Shown piece after piece: positions 27,104 through 33,782 of a stretch of 64,000 nt of DNA. Below the pieces are notes generated by a model. It saw only the letters and a program-made list of their open reading frames with translations, searched no databases and was not told where the DNA came from. The stretch spans positions 2,108,001 through 2,172,000 of the forward strand of contig CAVQNQ010000002.1 in NCBI GenBank assembly GCA_963714205.1, written 5' to 3'. Each line of letters begins with the position of its first letter. Positions within the stretch are counted from its first letter, which is position 1. This DNA is from CAVQNQ01 sp963714205 (GTDB lineage Bacteria > Acidobacteriota > Terriglobia > Bryobacterales > Bryobacteraceae). Both the position numbers and the translations under genes were made by a program.

Positions 27104-28072
27104 TTACGATGCTACACGAAAGGGCTGATTTCCTTTGATCGCGTCGAGGTGACTCTGCAGACTGCGTTCAACTTCCGCTTTACCGCCGATCGTATCGTTG
27201 TAGAACACGACCCTGAAGCTCCGGATATCGAACGGGAGTTCCGCACCGCGCTGAGCCAGCAATATCGTGGGTTTCTTTAGCGCGTGAGCATATCCCAACT
27301 CGTAGAAGACGTTTGGGTTCGCGGGAGTGATTTCGGCGATAACGACGTCGGAGTCCTCGATCTCTCGCTGAATATCCTGGAAGATTACACCAGGACCGGC
27401 TTTTTCGTCGATGCGTACGACGTCGAATCCAGCGGACTTGGCCCTTTGCTGAATAACCTCCCTGTAAAAAGTGTCGTACGGCTCAGCAAATTGCATAACG
27501 ACAAACGCTTTCGGCCTGTCGGTGCGTGCAGCGAAGCCGGAAAAACTGACCCTTTGATTACCTGCGGCAATGAGGCCGATTTGCCTTCCCTCAAGAGGGC
27601 GTGCCAACAGGTGTTCGAGTACTGGCACGCTATCCACAAGCACCCTGAGGTTTTGGCCGGAGAGATTCAATTGTAGTACGTACTCGCGATCTGGCTGAAG
27701 ATTGTCAACCTGGCCCGAAGTCACGAGCGGCCTCCACCCAAAGCCGCCTACATATTCGCCAACGGAATAGGCGCTGTTGCTCGCGCCGAGCTCCGCGAAC
27801 ACATACCGCTGTTCCTGGGAACGATATCCCAGGACAATACCGCCAGCCTGCACGTTTCCGGCAAATCGAATCTGGACACGACACATCCCATTCGCCATAG
27901 GGACATTGGTTACAGCGAGGCCCATCGCGAAAGTTTGGCCGTGCGCTATTGCCACGTTCCCTTCGCCCAGAAACTCCTGCCCTTGCTCACCGAAGTCCCA
28001 CCGCCCCAATATGGGTGCCCATCGGATCGTGTCGCCGTTTTGAGACGTGTTGGCTGAAGGCTGCATGGACAT
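27104..28072 (-). CDS. Lectin-like domain fused to a TIR-like / nucleoside-deoxyribosyltransferase-like domain
   Basis: 322 residues. The N-terminal half (about 15-190) is a beta-sandwich with the concanavalin/LamG-type ending ALQLNL...RVLVDSVPVLEH...GLIAAGN. The C-terminal 125 residues begin KAFVVMQFAEPYDTFYREVI and contain VRIDEK, DIQREIEDSDVVIAEIT and NPNVFYELGYAHAL. The Glu in YELG occupies the catalytic position of deoxyribosyltransferase and TIR-type NAD hydrolases. Proteins with this C-terminal domain often act as nucleotide sensors or effectors in bacterial conflict systems. The start ATG 28072 follows GGTGGAG. The region looks less GC-rich than its neighbours, which suggests transfer. 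The function is inferred, not shown. Confidence 0.72.
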   Translation of the reverse strand: MSMQPSANTSQNGDTIRWAPILGRWDFGEQGQEFLGEGNVAIAHGQTFAMGLAVTNVPMANGMCRVQIRFAGNVQAGGIVLGYRSQEQRYVFAELGASNSAYSVGEYVGGFGWRPLVTSGQVDNLQPDREYVLQLNLSGQNLRVLVDSVPVLEHLLARPLEGRQIGLIAAGNQRVSFSGFAARTDRPKAFVVMQFAEPYDTFYREVIQQRAKSAGFDVVRIDEKAGPGVIFQDIQREIEDSDVVIAEITPANPNVFYELGYAHALKKPTILLAQRGAELPFDIRSFRVVFYNDTIGGKAEVERSLQSHLDAIKGNQPFRVAS

Positions 28073-28291
28073 ATCACTCCACCGACATTCTCGCACCATT
28101 CAGTACTTCAAGTGTGCCGGTGTCCAACCCGCGCAGGAATTCGCTAAGCCGTTCGCCATTGTCCTGCGATCGGCGGAAAGCGGGCCCGAAGTCCGGTTCA
28201 GGGAAGTTGGGACGTTGGGACTCGGCGTCGTTCCTGGCCGCTGGACACGCAGGCGAAGACTTGGTATGAAATCCGTGATGGAGATGAATGC

Positions 28292-28864
28292 ATGCCCGAG
28301 ATGAATGCGGTACAGCAACTCATCATTGCGGTCGATTTCTGCTTTGAAAAGCGGCTCATCGCCCCGACGCTCGCGCTGTTGTATTCCGGCATCGATACAA
28401 TGGCATGGCTTGGCCTTCCGGATAACCAACAGGACGTAACGGGAGAAGATTTTGTCCAATGGGTTGATCGATACTTGCTCCCGGACTCCGGAGTTCCGTG
28501 CACCGCGGTGGATCTGTACTCTTCACGCTGCGGAATAGTCCACTCGATGACCGGGGAATCACGCGCCATCCGTCGAGGTGCTGCCAGGAGAGTCTTTTAC
28601 GCTTGGGGCAATCACCGAGCCGAGGATCTGCAAAAGATCCTCGATCGTATCGGCCAGCCGATTCTCGCTGTGCAAGTGGATACGCTGGTCCGGGCTTTTC
28701 ACACTGCAACCGATCGATTCGTGACGGCGTCCGAACAGGACCCCGAGCTGAACCGGCGGGTCGGCAGTAGACTCGGCAAGGTCTTCACAGACATGCAGCT
28801 TCCATCCGATGCTGATGCGACTCCACAAGAGGAGATGCCTGCCTGCGCGGAGCCCTCACTTTGA
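28292..28864 (+). CDS. Uncharacterised helical protein with an R-x4-H (HEPN-like) motif
   Basis: 190 residues, predicted largely helical. The centre reads LYSSRCGIVHSMTGES followed by ARRVFYAWGN; the R-x4-H (RCGIVH) arrangement is the active-site pattern of HEPN ribonucleases. No signal peptide or membrane segment. The ribosome site GGAG stands eight bases before ATG 28292. It diverges from the TIR-like gene across 219 bp and precedes hicBA, so it may belong to the same accessory island. HEPN assignment rests on one motif and the helical character; it could be another helical family. Confidence 0.55.
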   Translation: MPEMNAVQQLIIAVDFCFEKRLIAPTLALLYSGIDTMAWLGLPDNQQDVTGEDFVQWVDRYLLPDSGVPCTAVDLYSSRCGIVHSMTGESRAIRRGAARRVFYAWGNHRAEDLQKILDRIGQPILAVQVDTLVRAFHTATDRFVTASEQDPELNRRVGSRLGKVFTDMQLPSDADATPQEEMPACAEPSL

Positions 28865-28983
28865 GATATCGCCGGCACCTGAGAGAGTCTTGATGGTGTC
28901 GAGCCCCAAGTCCGGTTGTGGGAAGCTCGGCGGCCGACGGGACCACGGAAAGCCCAGATGGAAGCAGTACGCTCTCAACTGCT

Positions 28984-29011
28984 TTGGTCGAATTCTCGTC
29001 AGTGCTAATCT
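28984..29011 (+). promoter_or_regulatory. Promoter of hicBA (leaderless)
   Basis: TTGGTC (28984-28989), 16 bp, TAATCT (29006-29011). Initiation seven bases after the -10 coincides with the ATG at 29018, giving a leaderless hicB mRNA. HicB proteins usually repress their own promoter, so this would also be the operator region. Confidence 0.5.
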
Positions 29012-29017
29012 ATGGCT

Positions 29018-29224
29018 ATGAAGCTCACCATCGAGCTGGACCGGGAGGCCGACGGCCGCTGGATAGCCGAAGTCCCGGAATTAAATATCCTTCTCTATGG
29101 GGAGTCGAAGCCCGATGCCATCCAGCGGGCGCAGTCGGCCGCCCGTGAGATTGTTCTCGACAGGATCGCTCACGGTGAGTTGCCCCCCGATTCCGCGAAT
29201 GCCGTCTTCGATGTCGCCGCATGA
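29018..29224 (+). CDS. hicB: HicB-like antitoxin
   Basis: 68 residues with the HicB partial RNase-H-like fold: MKLTIELDREADGRWIAEVP at the start, then ELNILLYGESKPDAIQRAQ. It lacks the C-terminal DNA-binding extension found in longer HicB proteins. It is expected to bind and neutralise the HicA toxin. The start was set at 29018 because the -10 box ends six bases earlier; ATG 29012 is in frame and also possible. Its stop overlaps the hicA start in ATGA. Confidence 0.82.
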   Translation: MKLTIELDREADGRWIAEVPELNILLYGESKPDAIQRAQSAAREIVLDRIAHGELPPDSANAVFDVAA

Positions 29225-29433
29225 CATCATGGCCCTCCACTAAGGCGCGGCGGGTTTTCGCCGCGTTGAAGCGCATCGGCTGGCGTCACGACCGCACGGC
29301 AGGCTCTCATAGAATCATGAAACGGGACGGATGGGCGGACTGCCCGTTTTCGTTTCACGATTCCGAGGAGTTGGGCCCGGCCATCCTGGCAAAAATATCG
29401 AAGAAGACGGGCCTCGAACCCCACGATCTGTAA
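29221..29433 (+). CDS. hicA: HicA-like mRNA interferase toxin
   Basis: 70 residues forming the small double-stranded-RNA-binding-like HicA fold. The catalytic histidine lies in TAGSHRIMKRDGW, preceded by ARRVFAALKRIGWRHDR and followed by ISKKTGLEPHDL, all typical. It would cleave mRNA when not bound by HicB. Gene order is antitoxin then toxin, the less common order for hicAB but standard for this short type, coupled by a 4-base ATGA overlap. Confidence 0.85.
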   Translation: MTSWPSTKARRVFAALKRIGWRHDRTAGSHRIMKRDGWADCPFSFHDSEELGPAILAKISKKTGLEPHDL

Positions 29434-29501
29434 CCTAGCCACCCCCAACCCCCGGCAAACGCACGCACTCGCTCGCCCTTCTCTGATAAGTTGGATTTGC
29501 G

Positions 29502-31163
29502 ATGCCAATCGATCCACGCGCCGGCCAGCCGGCCACTCCTGACCTCCTGGTGAATGTGCCCCGTCTGATTACAGCGTATTACACGGAGAAGCCCGACCCT
29601 ACCGTGCCGAGCCAGAGGGTGAGCTTCGGCACGTCCGGCCACCGCGGCTCGGCCTTTCAAAATTCGTTTAATGAGAACCATATCCTGGCCATCACCCAGG
29701 CGATTTGCCAATACCGCGCCGGCCAGGGCACCCGGGGGCCGTTGTTTCTTGCCAAAGATACCCACGCGCTTTCCGAGCCGGCCTTCGCCAGCGCGCTCGA
29801 GGTGCTGGCGGCCAACGGCGTGGAAGTCATGATCGATCAGGATCTCGGCTATACCCCCACTCCGGTCCTCTCGCACGCCATCCTCACGTACAACCGGCCG
29901 GCGGGCGGCGCGCGGCCAGACGCACAGGCCGATGGCATCGTCATCACCCCTTCCCACAACCCTCCCGACGACGGCGGCTTCAAGTACAACCCCACGCACG
30001 GCGGTCCGGCCGACACAGAGGCCACCAAGTGGATTGAGGACCGCGCCAACGCCATTCTGGAAAACAAGCTTCAGGACGTGCGACGCGCGAGTTACGCCAC
30101 GGCACTTTCGGCATCCACCACGCACCGCCACGATTACATCACCGCTTACGTGAACGACCTGGATTCGGTGGTGGACCTGGGCGCTGTGCGGGATGCCCAC
30201 CTCTCGCTCGGCGTGGACCCCCTGGGCGGCGCGGGCGTCGACTATTGGGGCCGCATCGGCGAGCGCTACCGGCTCTCGCTCACCCTCGAGAACGACGTGG
30301 TGGACCCCACTTTCCGCTTCATGACCCTGGATTGGGACGGCAAGATCCGCATGGATTGCTCGTCGCCCTACGCCATGGCCGGGCTGATCGCGCTCAAGGA
30401 CCGCTTCGATCTGGCCTTCGCCTGCGACACCGATCACGACCGCCACGGGATCGTCACGCGGTCCGCCGGGCTGCTGCCGCCCAACCACTATCTCTCGTCC
30501 GCCATCTGGTACCTGTTTGGCAATCGCCCCGGCTGGCCCGCTGCCTCGGCTGTTGGCAAAACCCTGGTCTCGAGCAGCATGATCGACCGCGTAGCAAGCC
30601 ACCTGGGACGCCGGCTGGTGGAGGTCCCCGTGGGCTTCAAATGGTTCGTCGAGGGGCTGCTCGATGGCGGGCTGGGATTCGGCGGGGAGGAGAGCGCCGG
30701 CGCTTCCTTCCTGCGGCGCAATGGCTCCGTGTGGACCACCGACAAAGACGGCCTCATCATGGGGCTTCTGGCAGCCGAGATGCTCGCCCGCACGGGCCAG
30801 GACCCCGCGGCCACCTATGCCGGTCTGGCCGCCAAGTTCGGGGAACCCGTCTATGAACGCATCGACGCCCCCGCGACCCCCGAGGAGAAGGAGATCCTGG
30901 CGCGTCTCTCTCCCGAGCAGATTTCGACGCGCGAACTGGCAGGCGACCCCATCGAAGCCATGCTCACCAAAGCGCCGGGAAACGGCGCGCCCATAGGCGG
31001 TCTCAAAGTGGTGACGCGCCGCGGCTGGTTCGCCGCGCGCCCCTCCGGCACCGAGGATGTCTACAAGATCTACGCCGAGAGTTTCGCCGGCCAGGATCAC
31101 CTGCGCCAAATTCAGAGCGAGGCCAAGGATTTAGTGGCGAAGGCGCTGGCGGCCGCCAAATAA
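29502..31163 (+). CDS. pgm: Alpha-D-glucose phosphate-specific phosphoglucomutase
   Basis: Interconverts glucose-1-phosphate and glucose-6-phosphate. 553 residues, standard for the E. coli Pgm class. Active-site phosphoserine S151 in TPSHNPPDDGGFKYNP; metal loop CDTDHDRHGIV; sugar-binding loop FGGEESAGASF; phosphate-binding loop RPSGTEDVYKIY near the C-terminus. SFGTSGHRGS at about residue 41 is also conserved. Probably transcribed with hpnB, which starts 10 bp later; glucose-1-phosphate feeds nucleotide-sugar and glycogen synthesis. Confidence 0.96.
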   Translation: MPIDPRAGQPATPDLLVNVPRLITAYYTEKPDPTVPSQRVSFGTSGHRGSAFQNSFNENHILAITQAICQYRAGQGTRGPLFLAKDTHALSEPAFASALEVLAANGVEVMIDQDLGYTPTPVLSHAILTYNRPAGGARPDAQADGIVITPSHNPPDDGGFKYNPTHGGPADTEATKWIEDRANAILENKLQDVRRASYATALSASTTHRHDYITAYVNDLDSVVDLGAVRDAHLSLGVDPLGGAGVDYWGRIGERYRLSLTLENDVVDPTFRFMTLDWDGKIRMDCSSPYAMAGLIALKDRFDLAFACDTDHDRHGIVTRSAGLLPPNHYLSSAIWYLFGNRPGWPAASAVGKTLVSSSMIDRVASHLGRRLVEVPVGFKWFVEGLLDGGLGFGGEESAGASFLRRNGSVWTTDKDGLIMGLLAAEMLARTGQDPAATYAGLAAKFGEPVYERIDAPATPEEKEILARLSPEQISTRELAGDPIEAMLTKAPGNGAPIGGLKVVTRRGWFAARPSGTEDVYKIYAESFAGQDHLRQIQSEAKDLVAKALAAAK

Positions 31164-31173
31164 CGGTGGCCGC

Positions 31174-32289
31174 ATGATCGTTTTCGCCGCTACAGGCACG
31201 CTGGCCGCGTGGCTCTATCTGCTGCTGGCCCGCGGCCGTTTCTGGCTGGAGTTCGCGCGGCGTCCTTCCGCCGGATTGCCGCCCTCCGGCGCGGAGCCGC
31301 CCGTGGTGGCAGTTATTCCGGCGCGCAACGAAGCCCTCGTGGTGGCCCGCGCGATTCGCTCGCTGGCCGCCCAGCAGTATGGCGGGCGTTTCCACATCGT
31401 GCTGGTGGACGACCATAGCACCGACGGCACCGCGGAGATTGCGCGGGCCGCCGCGCCGTCTGGCCTGCTCACCGTGGTCCGCGCCGCTCCGGTGCCGCCC
31501 GGCTGGACCGGGAAACTATGGGCCGTCTCGGAAGGCATCCGGCAGGCCGCGGCTTTCGATCCGGAATTCTTCCTCCTCACCGACGCCGATATCGTGCATC
31601 CGGCGGATAATCTTCGCACCCTCACGGCGCACACCGGCTACGACCTGGTCTCCTACATGGCCACGCTGGAGTGCCGCACATTGGCCGAGCGCGCTCTGAT
31701 CCCCGCCTTCGTCTTCTTCTTTTTCATGCTGTATCCGCCTGCCTGGATCCGCGATCCGCGGCGCCGGACGGCAGGGGCGGCGGGAGGCTGCATGCTCGCT
31801 CGCCGGCGGGCGCTCGAAGAGGCCGGCGGAATCGCCGCAATCCGCGGCGAACTGATCGACGATTGCGCGCTGGCCCGTCTCCTCAAGAGCCGCGGCGGCC
31901 GCATCTGGCTGGGCCTCGGCGCCGGGACGCGCAGCATCCGGCCCTATGCCGGATTCAGCGAGATCGGAGGCATGATTTCGCGCACCGCCTTCACGCAACT
32001 GCGGCGCTCCGCGATGCTGCTGGCGGCCTGTGTGGCCGGCATGTTTTGGATCTACCTGCTTCCGCCGCTGGCGCTGGCGGCCGCCCCGTTGCCCTCTGGC
32101 GCCGCGTGGCTGGCCATGTCGGTGGCTTATCTGCCGGCCCTGCGCTACTACCGGCGCTCCTGGCTATGGGCGCCGCTGCTGCCCCTCATAGCGGCCTTCT
32201 ATCTGGGCGCAACGATCCATTCCGCGATCTGCTATTGGCGCGGCCGCGGCGGGCAGTGGAAAGGGCGCGCACAGGCCGCCTCGCTCTAA
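31174..32289 (+). CDS. hpnB: Hopanoid-associated family 2 glycosyltransferase, HpnB-like
   Basis: 371 residues: an N-terminal membrane helix, a GT-A domain (VVAVIPARNEA, IVLVDDHSTDGT, LLTDADIVHP, GELIDDCALA with the catalytic acid) and three C-terminal helices. PPGWTGKLWA, AFVFFFFMLYPP and GGMISRTAFTQLR match the HpnB group, thought to glycosylate hopanoid lipids at the inner membrane. No other hopanoid genes are in this window, so the assignment rests on sequence alone. Confidence 0.85.
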   Translation: MIVFAATGTLAAWLYLLLARGRFWLEFARRPSAGLPPSGAEPPVVAVIPARNEALVVARAIRSLAAQQYGGRFHIVLVDDHSTDGTAEIARAAAPSGLLTVVRAAPVPPGWTGKLWAVSEGIRQAAAFDPEFFLLTDADIVHPADNLRTLTAHTGYDLVSYMATLECRTLAERALIPAFVFFFFMLYPPAWIRDPRRRTAGAAGGCMLARRRALEEAGGIAAIRGELIDDCALARLLKSRGGRIWLGLGAGTRSIRPYAGFSEIGGMISRTAFTQLRRSAMLLAACVAGMFWIYLLPPLALAAAPLPSGAAWLAMSVAYLPALRYYRRSWLWAPLLPLIAAFYLGATIHSAICYWRGRGGQWKGRAQAASL

Positions 32290-32343
32290 TCAGTGCCCCC
32301 ATGCCCCACATGTGGGGGGTATCGCGAGCCCGCACAAATACTG

Positions 32344-32372
32344 TTGAGAAACTCACCAGGCTCGGATAACTT
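32344..32372 (+). promoter_or_regulatory. Promoter of the 35-residue cysteine protein
   Basis: TTGAGA (32344-32349), exactly 17 bp, TAACTT (32367-32372). Transcription would begin about three bases before the ATG at 32383, giving a near-leaderless mRNA; indeed no ribosome site is present. Confidence 0.55.
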
Positions 32373-32382
32373 ATCTCTATAA

Positions 32383-32490
32383 ATGGCTCAGAAAAAAATC
32401 TGTTTGACCTGCAAAAACAAGGGATGCGTGGCACGCTGCCAGTTCGTCAAGGCCGAACCGCCGCGGACGGTTGTACGGCTGAAGGCGTGA
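32383..32490 (+). CDS. 35-residue cysteine-rich small protein
   Basis: A short frame, ATG 32383 to TGA 32490, reading MAQKKICLTCKNKGCVARC and then a basic tail ending RTVVRLKA. Four cysteines (C-x2-C-x4-C-x3-C) could bind one zinc or an iron-sulphur cluster. It has its own good promoter immediately upstream and sits alone between hpnB and the HDOD gene, so translation is likely. No family is recognised. Confidence 0.55.
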   Translation: MAQKKICLTCKNKGCVARCQFVKAEPPRTVVRLKA

Positions 32491-32548
32491 CCGGGGGAGC
32501 CGGGTCTCTACCCCCACACCGCCGCAATTACGGTAGAGTTGGAAACTG

Positions 32549-33448
32549 ATGGAAGCGCACCGGCCTTATTCCCCCGAGGCAATCCCGGAACAGGCCCGCA
32601 TACGGGCCGAGACATCCAAGCATCTTTCGAACCTGCCCCCCTTTCACCCCACGGCGTTGCGGCTGCTTTCGATATCGATTGACGGCGATACCGCGCTCCC
32701 GGAGTTCGAGGAGTGCTTCAAAACCGATCCGGCTCTGGCGTCCGACCTGCTGGTCCTGGCCAATTCGGCGCAATTCGGCCTGCGGCATCGCATCGATACG
32801 ATCCGGCATGGGCTGATGGTGCTGGGTCTGGATCGCGTACGGTCTCTGGCATTCAGCATCGCCATGCGATCTTACATCGGCGCCAGTCCGCGCCATCGGG
32901 ACTTGCAGCCGGTGTGGTCGCACAGCATGGCGACGGCCCTGATTGCCGACCAACTCGCCGCATCGGCCGGATCGGCGGCCAAGTTGCTTTACACCGCGGG
33001 TCTCACGCACGATATCGGGCGCTTGGGCATGATGCTGGGATCGGGCCGTAAATATGCCGAACTGCTCTCCCAGCCGGTGCGCGATGTCGCGGAAGGCATG
33101 GCTCTCGAGGAGGAGCGCTTCGGCCTCTCGCACTGCCAGGCAGGTTTGGTACTGGCCCGCAAATGGGGCCTCCCCAGCGGGTTGCAGGATTGCATCGGAC
33201 TGCACCACGATCCTCCAAACGCGGCCGGCGGTGAACTGCTTTACCTGACGCAGATCGCGTGTCGAATGGCAGATTCGCTGGGCTTTTCCGAAGTGCTGCA
33301 AACTGCTGAGCCACAAGCGGATTCCGGCGGGTTTCGGCTTCCAGAGCCGTTTCGTGGCCGCCCCGCGCTGGCCCCCGACCGTCTGCTGTCGCTCATCGCC
33401 CGCCAGATCTCGGCGGTCTCGAAGCTGGAGCCGGGAACCGCAAATTAA
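32549..33448 (+). CDS. HDOD-domain signalling protein
   Basis: 299 residues. HDOD domain (about 25-220): LPPFHPTALRLLSI, CFKTDPALASDLLVLANSA, IDTIRHGLMVLGLDRVRSLA and AGLTHDIGRLGMML. HDOD proteins are HD-superfamily relatives usually lacking phosphodiesterase activity; they act in signalling, cell cycle or motility control. No receiver or GGDEF domain is attached. Cytoplasmic. The gene stands alone, with a small ORF 46 bp downstream. Confidence 0.88.
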   Translation: MEAHRPYSPEAIPEQARIRAETSKHLSNLPPFHPTALRLLSISIDGDTALPEFEECFKTDPALASDLLVLANSAQFGLRHRIDTIRHGLMVLGLDRVRSLAFSIAMRSYIGASPRHRDLQPVWSHSMATALIADQLAASAGSAAKLLYTAGLTHDIGRLGMMLGSGRKYAELLSQPVRDVAEGMALEEERFGLSHCQAGLVLARKWGLPSGLQDCIGLHHDPPNAAGGELLYLTQIACRMADSLGFSEVLQTAEPQADSGGFRLPEPFRGRPALAPDRLLSLIARQISAVSKLEPGTAN

Positions 33449-33494
33449 TATTTGATGAGAATTTCCGAGGTGTGGTGCGACTATCCCAGGAGAA

Positions 33495-33722
33495 ATGCCG
33501 CAATCCAGAAAACCGGACCTTCTGCGGTCGCTCATCGCTCTCGATGGCATGGTAGACCGCGCCCGGAGCGACTTGCAGGGTACCACTGAGACCCATCCTC
33601 AACTGGAGTTTCGCATCCGGCGGCTGGTCCGGCTGGTGGCGCGCCGCGACCGTCTCCTCGCCACCGCCGGTGAGTGCTTCCGCCGGAGCGCGGGAATACC
33701 TGCCGGGACACCCGCGCCCTGA
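33495..33722 (+). CDS. Small hypothetical protein
   Basis: 75 residues, charged and helical (LEFRIRRLVRLVARRDRLL), with a low-complexity end. AGGAG lies just three bases before ATG 33495, closer than usual. It fills the gap between the HDOD gene and maeB on the same strand. No recognised family; it may be a chance frame. Confidence 0.4.
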   Translation: MPQSRKPDLLRSLIALDGMVDRARSDLQGTTETHPQLEFRIRRLVRLVARRDRLLATAGECFRRSAGIPAGTPAP

Positions 33723-33782
33723 AGATCCGCGCCGTCCCAAAATCGGACAAAGGGCTATAATTACGCTGGAGAGGGGCACTCG

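Noticed and set aside
29355..31109. A 584-codon open frame antisense to pgm
   Set aside because: Exact shadow of a strongly conserved gene; high GC keeps the opposite frame open. No domain, no ribosome site.
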